Below are positions 8,206 to 16,752 of a DNA stretch of 24,563 bases, piece by piece; position 1 is the stretch's first letter; each line of letters starts with the position of its first letter. The stretch spans positions 1 through 24,563 of the forward strand of contig JANWZG010000002.1 in NCBI GenBank assembly GCA_025054735.1, in the 5' to 3' direction. The notes beneath the pieces were generated by a model that made no database searches, was not told the origin of the DNA, and saw only the letters and a program-made list of their open reading frames with translations. The DNA is from Cyanobacteriota bacterium. GTDB lineage: Bacteria; Cyanobacteriota; Cyanobacteriia; SKYG9. Position numbers and translations under genes: made by a program.

Positions 8206-10950
8206 CTATTTTTCCTTCATTTCCCAAGAGCCGTCCCAATCTTCTGGCGGGGGATTCTGTAGCCAATAGCTACACCGATCAAGATACAACTTTGATGAGA
8301 CATCAATCTTGCCTGTTAACTGCTGACCTAGTTGCATGGCAGTACCAAATTCCGCCATTGCTAGGGGAAACTCTCGGGCACGACACAGTTGCAAACCCTT
8401 TTCGTAGTGTTCAATCAAATACTTCTTCTCATCGGGTATGTCAGTGCTACGAAGTTCTACCAACTCGTAGATTGAGACTGGTTTTGTCTTACCCTTCACC
8501 TTCAGGAAATCTAGTTCCCGTGCCCAGACGCGATCGGCACAAGGCTTATACGTGTATTCGCTGATGACAATATCAGTGCCATATTGTTTGCTAGCGCTCT
8601 CTAACCGGGAACCTAGATTCACACCGTCACCGATCGCCGTGAATTCTGTCCGCTTGCTAGAACCGATGTTGCCACTAATCACCACATCCGAATTAATGCC
8701 GATACCGATGCGAATTGGGTCATGACCCTCAGCCACCCAATCTTCGTTAAACTTAACTAGGCGATGACGCATTTCTATCGCTGTCTGTACAGCCATCCAT
8801 TCATGGTCGTCTAACGGCAAGGGCGACCCGTACACTGCCATGATGGCATCCCCGATGTATTTATCCAATGTGCCCTTGTATTCAAAGACAGCATCCACCA
8901 TGGATTCAAAATACTTGTTCAGCATCCTAACCACTTCTTCAGCCGTCAAGCCTTCAGTAATGGTTGTGTAGCTGCGAATGTCCGAGAACAGCACGGAAAC
9001 TTCCTTACGATCGCCCCCCATCTTGTTAGCAAAGTCAGGGTTCTCAAGCAACTGTTCCGCCACCTCAGCGGACATGTAACGATACATCGTACTCTTGAGT
9101 CGCTTTTCATCGCTGATGTCATCCATTACCACCAGCACTCCCGATGGCTTCAAGACATTTTGGTTTGTCTCATCCACCTTGAACATGGTGTTAATAGACA
9201 AGTTGACGCTGTGTTGTTCGCTGCCAACGGTTGGTTGCAAGGTCTGGTCAGGGTAATACTGCTTTTTACTTTTCTCGTCGGGTACCTCTAGAGCTGCTTG
9301 GAACCACTTCTTAAAGTCACCCTTTTCAATCCGAATCAAGTCACAAATAGATTTACCTTCCAATGGCTCTCCGTTGCTAAACCCTAGTAGCTGCTTGGCA
9401 CTCTCATTGGCTGCAATAATCTTGCCGTTCTTATCTGTCGAAATCACTCCATTGGTCAGCGATGTCAGAATATCTCGCTGCATTTGTTGCTGTTGTTTGA
9501 CTTCAGCGAACAATTTGGCATTTTGCAGCGCCACACCCGCCTGAATGTTAAAGGTTTTCATGAACTCTTCATCGGTGCGGTTAAAGCTAGCTTTCCAGCA
9601 TTCTGGCGCTTCTGGAAATGTAGCGGGATCGTAGGACGATTCATAACCTTGTTTGATCTTGTTAATGAGTTGAGTCACTCCAATCAGCTTGCCATCAGCA
9701 TTAAATACAGGCATACAGAGGATGCTACAGGTACGATAACCTGTGGTTTTGTCAAAGGCTTTGGAGGTATCTGCATCGGGATGGTCATAGAGATCGAAGG
9801 GAATTAGAATTGTCTCGCCAGTAGTGGCAACTTTTCCGGCAAAGCCTGCATTTCTAGGAATTCGGCGCTCTTGTAGCTCTCCGTTAATGGGCAGTTTTGT
9901 CCAGAGTTCGTCTCTCTCTTCGTCAATTAGCCAGAGGGTGCTGCGATCGGCATTCATCAGCTTTTTCGCCTCATCCATTACGTTTGCCAAGGTGGCTTCT
10001 AGGTCTAGCCCGCCCTTGCTGAGGGACTGGGTTGCTTGAATCAGTGCATTAGCTGCCCGTTGCCGCTGAGTGGCAATGTAGAACGATCGCGACGACTCTA
10101 AAATCAGCCGAATAGAGGGAGCAAACTCACGGAACAGTTGAATATCAGCTTCAGTAAACCCTGGTTTTTCAATTTGTTCTTCAAAGGGAGCAGCCGGATT
10201 AGCGTTTTTGAGTTTTTTGTTCATTAGTTGCACAACGGCAACCAACTCATCTTTTTCGTGGTTGATCAGTGGTAACGTCAGCATCGTATAGGTACGATAG
10301 CCCGTTTCTTTGTACTGAATTTTTGCCTGCTCAGACCGGGGATCATCGAAGAAATCGTAGGGAATGTTGATAATTTCCCGTTTCGTAGCCGCTTCACCCG
10401 CGATCCCCGCTGTCATAGGAATGCGAATTTCCTTACCATTGCCTTTGCCGTCTTTCCCTTGGGCAACGATCGTATATAGCTGCTCTTTCTCTTCGTCAAG
10501 CAGCCAGATGGTGGTGCGATCGGCATTCAGTAACTCACCCGTCTTGAGGGTGATAGACTCCAGCATATCTTCCAAAATCACATCAAACCCCTGGGCATCC
10601 AGCATCGATAGGGTTTGATTAATCACCTTCAGCTTGTCTTCAACATCGCTGACCACTTCTTTGAAGGTCTCTTGATTCAAGGGAGCCAAGAAAGACGAGA
10701 AATTACCTCGGCCTCCATGTACGACAAGTGCTCCACTCCCGTTGGGTCTCTTCTCTGAGCTGTGAGATTGATCGGTCGTTACGTTAGCACTACTGTGAGT
10801 CTCGCCATTGGCCTTACTAGCAGCCTGCACAACATCAACGATAATGTCTGCCGCATCAACTTCACCATGAAACTTTTGGGTTGTAACTTGAATTACGTTG
10901 GCTTCATCACCTGAATGTTCATCACGCAGATGCGTTTCTAGTTGAGTCAT
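8206..10950 (-). CDS. cyaB: Class III adenylate cyclase, GAF-GAF-PAS-CHD-TPR (CyaB type)
   Basis: A 914-residue cytoplasmic cAMP-making enzyme with the architecture of Anabaena CyaB1/CyaB2. The order is a disordered Ser/Asn-rich N-terminus (1-95); GAF-A (about 120-285); GAF-B (about 305-475); a Gln-rich linker QQQQMQ; a PAS domain (about 490-610); a cyclase homology domain (about 645-830); and a short TPR-like tail (EKGLQLCRAREFPLAMAEF). The catalytic site looks complete: metal Asp657 (FSDIRS) and Asp701 (YIGDAIM), adenine-selecting Lys697 and Thr771 (EFTAIGD), and Asn778/Arg782. GAF-B has a full cyclic-nucleotide NKFDE motif (N430 K431, F456, D460 E461); in GAF-A the final Glu is Ile270. In Anabaena CyaB1, cAMP binding to the GAF tandem gives positive feedback. 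It stands alone, convergent with the ProA-like gene (3 bp apart), with a 641-bp upstream spacer. Confidence 0.95.
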   Translation of the reverse strand: MTQLETHLRDEHSGDEANVIQVTTQKFHGEVDAADIIVDVVQAASKANGETHSSANVTTDQSHSSEKRPNGSGALVVHGGRGNFSSFLAPLNQETFKEVVSDVEDKLKVINQTLSMLDAQGFDVILEDMLESITLKTGELLNADRTTIWLLDEEKEQLYTIVAQGKDGKGNGKEIRIPMTAGIAGEAATKREIINIPYDFFDDPRSEQAKIQYKETGYRTYTMLTLPLINHEKDELVAVVQLMNKKLKNANPAAPFEEQIEKPGFTEADIQLFREFAPSIRLILESSRSFYIATQRQRAANALIQATQSLSKGGLDLEATLANVMDEAKKLMNADRSTLWLIDEERDELWTKLPINGELQERRIPRNAGFAGKVATTGETILIPFDLYDHPDADTSKAFDKTTGYRTCSILCMPVFNADGKLIGVTQLINKIKQGYESSYDPATFPEAPECWKASFNRTDEEFMKTFNIQAGVALQNAKLFAEVKQQQQMQRDILTSLTNGVISTDKNGKIIAANESAKQLLGFSNGEPLEGKSICDLIRIEKGDFKKWFQAALEVPDEKSKKQYYPDQTLQPTVGSEQHSVNLSINTMFKVDETNQNVLKPSGVLVVMDDISDEKRLKSTMYRYMSAEVAEQLLENPDFANKMGGDRKEVSVLFSDIRSYTTITEGLTAEEVVRMLNKYFESMVDAVFEYKGTLDKYIGDAIMAVYGSPLPLDDHEWMAVQTAIEMRHRLVKFNEDWVAEGHDPIRIGIGINSDVVISGNIGSSKRTEFTAIGDGVNLGSRLESASKQYGTDIVISEYTYKPCADRVWARELDFLKVKGKTKPVSIYELVELRSTDIPDEKKYLIEHYEKGLQLCRAREFPLAMAEFGTAMQLGQQLTGKIDVSSKLYLDRCSYWLQNPPPEDWDGSWEMKEK

Positions 10951-11179
10951 AGGGAGTGTAAGGCACTAGTAGTGAATTGAGGAACAAACTGTCGGATTTG
11001 CGATCGCTGCTCAGAGATAACTTCTCAGAGCATCACCTGCGATCTTAGGTAGAGGCAGCACAGGTGGCTGTCAAGAAAATTCTGCACTCTGTGCCACTCA
11101 CCATCATTCTGGTTATTACCCTAACCTAAGTTCAGCCAAATGTCCTACCTGAATCTGACTATCACTGTATCTGGTTGCT

Positions 11180-11217
11180 GTGATTCCCACAAGCGTAATA
11201 ACGGTAGTAGGAATCAC
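11180..11217. repeat. 8-bp inverted repeat in the cyaB/WYL spacer
   Basis: GTGATTCC (11180-11187) and GGAATCAC (11210-11217) are perfect reverse complements separated by 22 bp. The left arm also sits in TGTGATTCCCACA, which has its own short dyad (TGTG/CACA). It could be a regulator site for one of the two divergent genes or chance. Confidence 0.4.
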
Positions 11218-11502
11218 GTGGTGGTTCGTAGTTCATGGTACCCACTAATGGTAGGCTGGACATATCTAGGTGGAAATTAATACTTGTATATTGACAAGCC
11301 AGTAATTTTATTGTCTCCAACATCAGGGAAACGTAATTGTTATAAGCTACATGTAGTGATAATGCGGAAATTATTTTCAGTGTAATTTATTGCTCAGTAA
11401 ATTGCTTCGGCTGGCATCGTGTGAACACCTGTTTTGGGTGGCTCTATGACTTCAATCTAGGTATTAACCAGTAGATTACCAACATCAAAAATTCTGGCTA
11501 TC

Positions 11503-11548
11503 CGGCAATGTCTTTAAAGATTCTTACTACTCGGCAATGTTTTTGCCG
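11503..11548 (+). promoter_or_regulatory. CGGCAATGT direct repeats and hairpin just upstream of the WYL gene
   Basis: CGGCAATGT occurs at 11503-11511 and 11532-11540, 29 bp start to start. The second copy also forms a stem CGGCAA (11532-11537) with TTGCCG (11543-11548) around a 5-base loop. The set lies 44-89 bp before the ATG at 11592. Position and roughly three-turn spacing suggest an operator, possibly for autoregulation by the WYL protein, or a leader hairpin. Confidence 0.4.
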
Positions 11549-11591
11549 GGTTCGTTCGTTAGGATGCTGATAATCTCCTAGGAACGGGTCA

Positions 11592-12569
11592 ATGTCACGT
11601 CATTTAGAACGATTGTTGCAACTAGATACTCTGCTCAGACAGGGGCAGCGCTCGACGGCTGCTGGTCTTGCAGCCGCGCTGGAGGTGAGTGAGCGCACTG
11701 TGCGGAATGACTTAAGCTTTTTGCGCGATCGTCTGAATGCACCACTAGCCTGCAACCGTCGTCGCGGGTATCACTATACTGACTCGAATTGGCGGCTGCC
11801 TAGCATTGCCCTCAGCAAGGGGGAACTGTTTGCCCTAACCCTGGGGGCACGGATGCTAGAAGCCTATGCTGGTTCAGCCTATGCTTCAGATTTGCGATCG
11901 GCTGTCTCTCGCTTGGCAGAACGGCTACCAGAGGAAACTTGGGTAGACCTGCAACAACTGGCTGACGAGCGCATTTTGTTTCGATCGGGAGCAGAAATCG
12001 ACTTGGATCCAGAAATATGGCACGGGCTGGAAGATGCCTGTCGTACCCAAAAGACCGTGCATATCACCTATTACACTGCCAGCCGTGATGCCGTGTCTGA
12101 TCGCAAACTCGACCCCTATTTGCTGCACATTTACCGAGGCACCAATCCCTATGTCATCGGCTATTGCCATCAACGGCAAGAGATTCGCTGGTTCCGGGTC
12201 GATCGCATACGGCAGTTGACCGTGTTGCCAGACACGTTTGTGCCCGATCCCACCTTTGATGCCAAAGACCATCTAGAGATGATTTTTCAGTTTGAAGCTG
12301 GAGGTGTGCCTGTGCCCGTTGCCATCTGGTTTGATCCGCCTACGGCTCCATTCATTCGGGAACGGCGTTGGCACGCTACCCAAGAGTTACAGGAACATGC
12401 CGATGGGTCAGTAACCCTACGCATGATCGTGCGGGGATTAAATGATGTGAAACGTTGGGTGTTGGGCTACGGTAAGGGAGCGATCGTCAAAGCACCACCA
12501 GAATTGATAGATCTAATGAAGCAGGAGGTAGCAATTATGAACTATCACTATGGAAAAATTCAACCATAA
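11592..12569 (+). CDS. WYL-domain transcriptional regulator next to cas genes
   Basis: A 325-residue DNA-binding regulator. The N-terminal winged helix (about 1-60) reads RHLERLLQLDTLLRQG, then STAAGLAAALEVSERTVRND as the helix-turn-helix. A WYL ligand-sensing domain follows (about 135-225), with RKLDPYLLHIYRGTNPYVIGY holding the WYL-like core at 185-191 and WFRVDRIRQL after it. The C-terminal part (GLNDVKRWVLGYGKGAIVKAP) is the WCX-type extension of this family. WYL regulators often sit beside phage-defence and CRISPR genes; Sll7009 of Synechocystis is a WYL-type repressor of a CRISPR system. By position it may regulate the cas6-cas5 cassette that starts 0.8 kb downstream on the same strand, but the intervening broken gene makes direct co-transcription uncertain. 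Ligand unknown. The ATG at 11592 starts exactly at the conserved N-terminus. Confidence 0.9.
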   Translation: MSRHLERLLQLDTLLRQGQRSTAAGLAAALEVSERTVRNDLSFLRDRLNAPLACNRRRGYHYTDSNWRLPSIALSKGELFALTLGARMLEAYAGSAYASDLRSAVSRLAERLPEETWVDLQQLADERILFRSGAEIDLDPEIWHGLEDACRTQKTVHITYYTASRDAVSDRKLDPYLLHIYRGTNPYVIGYCHQRQEIRWFRVDRIRQLTVLPDTFVPDPTFDAKDHLEMIFQFEAGGVPVPVAIWFDPPTAPFIRERRWHATQELQEHADGSVTLRMIVRGLNDVKRWVLGYGKGAIVKAPPELIDLMKQEVAIMNYHYGKIQP

Positions 12570-12596
12570 TCATCATTTTTACGGTTGAATCAACCG
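12558..12596 (+). other. Alternative hairpins at the 3' end of the WYL gene
   Basis: Three short segments can pair in two exclusive ways. ATTCAACC (12558-12565, overlapping the last codons) pairs with GGTTGAAT (12583-12590), while CGGTTG (12582-12587) also pairs with CAACCG (12591-12596) around the loop AAT. There is no T-run after the second hairpin. Possible 3'-end structure; weak as a terminator. Confidence 0.35.
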
Positions 12597-12703
12597 ATTA
12601 ACAGTCAGCATTATCAAATTTATACATTGTTAATTTCTGTCGCATGTGTTAGTTAAAACAATTCAAATGAATTATCCTAGTGCCAATCTTAGGTAGGGTT
12701 TCT

Positions 12704-13082
12704 ATGATGCACGCATTACCACGACTCACGGTATTTGAGGAATTTTTGGCTTGGTATCCAGTGAAAAGCAACTTCTAACCTTACCCAAGGGCGTTCAGTA
12801 CGACTAGTGGTGGAGGTGGTGAGTACAAACTAGCACGATGACTACACCAGAAAACTAGAGGATTACGAGGCAATGGGAATTCCAGAATATTGGATTGTTG
12901 ATTACGCAGCCTTGGGGGGATGGCGATTTATTGGTACGCCTAGGCAACCCATGATCGGTATCTATTCATGGATGGACGGGTTGTACCAAGTTCAGCAGTT
13001 TCGGATGGGGGAGCAGGTGCAATCCAGGGTGTTCCCTGATTTGGTGGTGATGGCTGAGCAGTTGTTGCAGGTGGAAGGCTAG
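12704..13082 (+). pseudogene. Broken Uma2-family (DUF820) endonuclease gene
   Basis: Two pieces of one Uma2-type gene remain. The N-terminal piece (12704-12778) encodes RLTVFEEFLAWYP, the usual Uma2 opening, then stops at TAA. The C-terminal piece reads from 12801 as RLVVEVVSTN, an in-frame TAG at 12831-12833, then HDDYTRKLEDYEAMGIPEYW and IVDY to the stop at 13080-13082. In intact relatives the position of the TAG is normally Trp in STNWRDDY, so a single TGG to TAG change explains it. The middle of the gene (about 60-90 residues) is missing between the two pieces. A 69-codon ORF from the ATG at 12873 is therefore only a relic. Uma2 proteins are PD-(D/E)XK nuclease-like and extremely common in cyanobacteria, so decay of one copy is unremarkable. 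Confidence 0.85.
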
Positions 13083-13167
13083 TGGAGAATCAGCGCATTA
13101 CCCATGCACATATTCAATGGCGTGATACCGCAAGGGTTGTTATAGGAAGTTGTCATGATTAAAAGTT

Positions 13168-13288
13168 GCCCTCACCCTGAATCCCTCTCCCAATTTTGGG
13201 AGAGGGACTTTGAACCAGACTCTCAAAGCTGGAAGAGGGACATTGGATTAGCTCGATTCCCTTTCTCCCAATTATGGAAGAAGAGCAA
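13168..13288. repeat. Palindromic repeat element, partial copy A
   Basis: Begins with the family left end GCCCTCACCCTGAATCCC and the hairpin CTCCCAATTTTGGGAG. It continues through a decayed second unit to CTTTCTCCCAATTATGG near 13280. The right end TGAGGGC is missing. It lies upstream of cas6, 66 bp before the start. Confidence 0.75.
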
Positions 13289-13353
13289 GCGTCAGGCTCT
13301 GAACCCAATAGGTATGGTTAACAAGTCAAGGCAAAATTAAGGAGAGAAGCAGC

Positions 13354-14010
13354 ATGGAATTTCTAGAGGTTCAATTTTCATTACGTGGTAGAACGCTCCC
13401 GGCTGATCATGGCTATTCGCTGTATTCAGCGATTAAGCAAACCCTGAAGGAACTGGAACAAGGTCAAGTTAATGACGCAGGGGTGATTCCACCAGAGGTT
13501 CTTATCTCCAGTATTCCTGGTATTCCTGATCGAGATGGCATGATTTACCTCAATCGATATTCTCGATTACGGTTGCGGTGCCCTTCGGATCAAGCAAAAC
13601 GGTGGTACCGCTTACAAAATCAGGTACTTGATATCCAGGGACATTTAATCCGCCTGATTCAACCACGGTTGATGCTGCCCCAACCGGGTGAATTGCTAAA
13701 GGCTAGGCTAGTGACTTTCAAACTCACGGACATTAACCATAATGATGTACCGCGCTATTTTCTAGAATCCTGCAAAAGGGCACTAGATAGTCTAGAGATT
13801 CAGGGTAATCCATTTATTGACAGCAATGAACAGGGAGACTTAGCCCGCCGTACCATTACTATCAAACAGAAAAAGGTGCTGGGTTATGGCATCGGTGTAG
13901 ACGGATTAAGTGCTGCGGACTCTATCAAGCTTCAGTGCTTGGGATTGGGAGGACGCAAACATTTTGGCTGTGGCTGGTTCTATGCGCCTAGAGATCAGGA
14001 GGTAGCGTAA
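13354..14010 (+). CDS. cas6: CRISPR-associated endoribonuclease Cas6 (Cmx6/MYXAN-like)
   Basis: Cuts the repeat part of pre-crRNA to make mature guide RNAs for Cascade. The 218-residue protein has the two-ferredoxin-fold RAMP layout. An N-terminal RNase region has DHGYSLYSA with His19 as the candidate catalytic residue, and a C-terminal glycine-rich loop GLGGRKHFGCGWF (about 197-209) is diagnostic of Cas6. The opening LPADHGYSLY resembles the Cmx6 branch found with DevR/DevS-type systems. A strong ribosome site (AAGGAGAG) precedes the ATG at 13354. The stop codon shares its last A with the cas3 ATG at 14010, showing translational coupling. It is the first gene of the cas cassette; a palindromic repeat copy lies directly upstream and may affect its promoter. 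Branch assignment is less certain than Cas6 itself. Confidence 0.9.
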   Translation: MEFLEVQFSLRGRTLPADHGYSLYSAIKQTLKELEQGQVNDAGVIPPEVLISSIPGIPDRDGMIYLNRYSRLRLRCPSDQAKRWYRLQNQVLDIQGHLIRLIQPRLMLPQPGELLKARLVTFKLTDINHNDVPRYFLESCKRALDSLEIQGNPFIDSNEQGDLARRTITIKQKKVLGYGIGVDGLSAADSIKLQCLGLGGRKHFGCGWFYAPRDQEVA

Positions 14011-16316
14011 TGGTACCACCGTTACCTGAACCCCACTCTGATCGCTTGCTGGCCAAATCCTACAAGGGCAATTGGAAAGGATCTTACAGCTTGGTGGGGC
14101 ATACGGCTGATGTAGTGAATGCGGTGACTACTCTAGTGGAGATTCTGGGAAATCGCTTAGTAGAGCAGTTTAGCCTAGACTGTAGCTTGGATACCCTGAA
14201 ATCAACGGTTCGATTGGCAGCCTATCTGCATGATTGGGGTAAAGCTAATCATCACTTTCAGGAGATGGTGCGGGGCAAGCGTAACCCCTGTTATCAGATG
14301 GTGCGACATGAAGCATTATCGACTTTGCTGGCATTGGAATTCCGGCCTTGGCTAGAACACGATCGGAACCTCTTTTTTACTGCTGTGGCAGCGGCAGGTG
14401 GGCATCATCTGAAGTTAGGGGGTAAAGCCGGTCAGGCCACGGCTGATTTCTTTGAAGATCGAGCTACTGGGGACGATCGTATCTATCTCTACCTCAAACC
14501 TGCCTACTTTAAGGATCTCTTAGTTTATGGGGTCAAGCAACTAGGGTTACCCAGTCACCTCCCAGAGAGTTTGAGAAACCCTCCTGAATGCTGGGGCATT
14601 ACTGAAATTAAAGCACGCCGATGTCAGGCTGAGATGACTTTTAGGGATGAATGGCAGCCTAACCATAACAACTTGGTGGCGGTTGTAAAGTCGTTGCTGA
14701 TTGCTGGAGATGCCATTGGCTCTGCTTCTCCCCAGGTTGAGCTTGATGTCCATCAATGGATGCGATCGGAACTTAGCCAAACGCTCACAGAAGAGGACTT
14801 GCAGACAGTGATTGATGCAAAACGAGAGGGCAAGCCCCTGTATCCGTTTCAAGAGGCCCTTTATGAGCAATCAGCACGAGTGACAATGGCACGAGCTGGC
14901 TGTGGCACGGGCAAGACGTTGGGTGCTTACAACTGGGCACGCAAACATGCGATCGGACGCAAACTGTTTTTCTGTTACCCTACGACGGGCACTAGCAATG
15001 AGGGCTTTTTAGACTATGCCCGCGATACGGTGGAATCTGTCTTACTCCATTCCCGCGCCGATGTGGACTTGGAACTAGCTCAGACGGGGGAAGAAGCTGA
15101 TAATGGCGGTGAGATGATCCCGGATGATGAGGGCAAGTTGATTCAATCCTTTGAAGATGAGACAGCGAAAAAGCTGGATTCCTTCAAGGCTTGGGGGCCA
15201 AAGGTCAGCATTTGTACGGTAGATACAGTGCTGGGGTTACTCCAGTGCAACCGCCGTCCGCTGTACTGTTTTCCAGCGATCGCCAACGCTGCCTTCGTCT
15301 TTGATGAGGTTCACTGCTATGACGATGCCCTGTTTGGGGCATTACTACGCTTCCTTAAGGTAGTGAGGGCACCTATCTTGCTGATGTCTGCCTCTTTTCT
15401 TCCTTGGCAACGCGATGCTATCCAAGCTGCTGTTGGCGATCAGGAAGCAGTACCTGTTATTTCGGGTGATCCCAACCTAGAAACCTGCCCTCGCTATCAT
15501 TTCCATGAAAAAACTGAACCCGATTGGGATCGTGTTCAGGACGAGTTGACTAGGGTTTACACCTTGCCTGATGGTCAACAGATATGTGGCAAGGTGCTGT
15601 GGGTGTGTAATCAGGTCAATACAGCAATTTCTGTCTACGAGGAGGCCAAGCGCCGTGGAATAAGGGCATTACTCTATCACAGCCGCTATCGTTACCAAGA
15701 TCGACGAGATCATCATCAGACTGTTGTCGGTGGATTTAAGCAAAACCAACCGATGTTGGCAGTAGCAACCCAAGTGGCAGAGATGTCTCTAGATCTATCG
15801 GCTACGTTACTCGTTACTCAAGTTGCGGATCCTGCAGGTTTGATTCAACGGTTGGGCCGCTTGAACCGTAAATACTGTGGTCATGCCTTAGATGCCATTT
15901 TCTATCCAGAGGATCCAAAAATGGTGGGCTATCCCTATAGTGCGGATGAGTTGGAGGCTGGGCTGGCCATGGTGCGATCGTTCAAAGAGGAAGTCAATCA
16001 AGCTCAGCTAGCAACATGGCTAGAAGGGTTGAGTATGAAAGGTCGACCCAAGGATCAGTTCGTCTGGCTGGATGGGCGTTGGCGCACCTACTCAGCCGCA
16101 TTGCGAGAGGCGGGTTATACGGTGACAGCATTACTGGAGCAGGATCTACCTGAGCTAGCTACAAAACAGGCTAGGGACTTGCCTCGCTACGCAGTGCCAC
16201 TGCCCGCAAGAAATATTAAAGGCTGGCAACGGCATAAGAAGGGATACTTGATTGCTCCGGCTAAGCAGTGGGGCTATTCAGCAGAGTTAGGGGCGTATGA
16301 AAAGGAGGCGGTATGA
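14010..16316 (+). CDS. cas3: Cas3 HD nuclease-helicase
   Basis: The target-degrading enzyme of type I CRISPR systems: Cascade recruits it to nick and unwind foreign DNA. In 768 residues it has an N-terminal HD nuclease, with His31 (LVGHTADV), His74-Asp75 (AYLHDWGKANHHF), His100 (VRHEAL) and His132-His133 (GGHHLKL). An SF2 helicase follows, with Walker A AGCGTGKT (296-303), DEVH box (432-435), SAS motif (460-462) and motif VI QRLGRLNR (613-620). Every catalytic position I can check is present, so the enzyme looks functional. The ATG overlaps the cas6 stop by one base and has AGGAGG at 13997-14002. The end of the gene carries another AGGAGG with ATGATG over its own stop, as if a further coupled gene once followed directly. 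No Cas2 fusion is present. Confidence 0.95.
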   Translation: MVPPLPEPHSDRLLAKSYKGNWKGSYSLVGHTADVVNAVTTLVEILGNRLVEQFSLDCSLDTLKSTVRLAAYLHDWGKANHHFQEMVRGKRNPCYQMVRHEALSTLLALEFRPWLEHDRNLFFTAVAAAGGHHLKLGGKAGQATADFFEDRATGDDRIYLYLKPAYFKDLLVYGVKQLGLPSHLPESLRNPPECWGITEIKARRCQAEMTFRDEWQPNHNNLVAVVKSLLIAGDAIGSASPQVELDVHQWMRSELSQTLTEEDLQTVIDAKREGKPLYPFQEALYEQSARVTMARAGCGTGKTLGAYNWARKHAIGRKLFFCYPTTGTSNEGFLDYARDTVESVLLHSRADVDLELAQTGEEADNGGEMIPDDEGKLIQSFEDETAKKLDSFKAWGPKVSICTVDTVLGLLQCNRRPLYCFPAIANAAFVFDEVHCYDDALFGALLRFLKVVRAPILLMSASFLPWQRDAIQAAVGDQEAVPVISGDPNLETCPRYHFHEKTEPDWDRVQDELTRVYTLPDGQQICGKVLWVCNQVNTAISVYEEAKRRGIRALLYHSRYRYQDRRDHHQTVVGGFKQNQPMLAVATQVAEMSLDLSATLLVTQVADPAGLIQRLGRLNRKYCGHALDAIFYPEDPKMVGYPYSADELEAGLAMVRSFKEEVNQAQLATWLEGLSMKGRPKDQFVWLDGRWRTYSAALREAGYTVTALLEQDLPELATKQARDLPRYAVPLPARNIKGWQRHKKGYLIAPAKQWGYSAELGAYEKEAV

Positions 16317-16318
16317 TG
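16303..16318 (+). promoter_or_regulatory. Perfect Shine-Dalgarno with ATGATG across the cas3 stop
   Basis: AGGAGG at 16303-16308 lies 4 bases before the ATG at 16313 and 7 before the ATG at 16316; both overlap or touch the cas3 TGA. This is a textbook coupled start, yet the frame it opens (to 16972) resembles no protein and runs through a repeat element in its last third. It probably marks the former start of the next cas gene before the spacer grew. Confidence 0.6.
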
Positions 16319-16512
16319 AGTAGATATGAACCGCTGATGCCAGTAGGCGTTGGGCACAGGTATGCTCCACTTTGGAAAGCAGAGTCTAAGTTATGTTTTC
16401 CACCCTCTGATGCCATAAGGCGATTTTCAGTCTTCAAAGTGAAGTTTACCTCATTTCAAGATAATGTGCTGCTATCTAGGAACAACAATCACTGTTTTCC
16501 TGGAGTGCTTGT

Positions 16513-16752
16513 ATGGGCAACTCTCAAGATTTGCCGGAAATCGGCGACGAACTCTTGGCGCTTGGCCAAGCTGCTTACCGGTTTGAGCAAGGTTGCCCAG
16601 ATTGCCAGTCTAAGCTGGCAGAGTTTTGGCAGCGCCTGGACTGGCTTGAAAATCAGTTCCAAAAATTGCTTCAAGTTATTGAGTATAGAGATTACTTGCT
16701 CTGCCGAATCACTCGATTTCGCGACTTTGGCGAACCACTGGATGACCTTTAG
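16513..16752 (+). CDS. Unrecognised 79-residue ORF between cas3 and cas8
   Basis: I do not recognise this protein. The ATG at 16513 has GGAG 8 bases upstream (in CCTGGAGTGCTTGT). The product is amphipathic and helix-rich, with a CPDC pair near residues 28-31 followed by KLAEFWQRLDWLENQFQKLL, which could be a short coiled coil, then a Tyr/Arg-rich end. No membrane segment or signal is visible. The TAG stop uses as its last base the first base of a palindromic repeat (16752), so the stop lies exactly at the insertion junction and the protein may once have been longer. A competing frame, 16313-16972, overlaps it completely. I favour the 79-residue frame because its composition looks more like a folded soluble protein. 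Possible small cas accessory subunit, anti-toxin-like fragment or chance ORF. Confidence 0.42.
   Translation: MGNSQDLPEIGDELLALGQAAYRFEQGCPDCQSKLAEFWQRLDWLENQFQKLLQVIEYRDYLLCRITRFRDFGEPLDDL

Larger units (their letters stand above)
10951..11591. other. 641-bp divergent spacer between cyaB and the WYL regulator
   Basis: No ORF or RNA gene is recognisable. It holds one HIP1 site near 11000, an 8-bp inverted repeat at 11180/11210, an isolated TTGACA at 11291-11296 without a convincing -10 at the right distance, and two CGGCAATGT copies close to the WYL start. It must contain the promoters of both divergent genes, but I cannot place them with confidence. Confidence 0.6.

Noticed and set aside
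11291..11296. TTGACA as the -35 of the WYL promoter
   Set aside because: No -10-like hexamer lies 16-18 bp downstream.
13155..13340. 61-codon plus-strand ORF upstream of cas6
   Set aside because: It is the translation of palindromic repeat copy A (HPESLSQFWERDF-type peptide recurs in other copies), not a gene.
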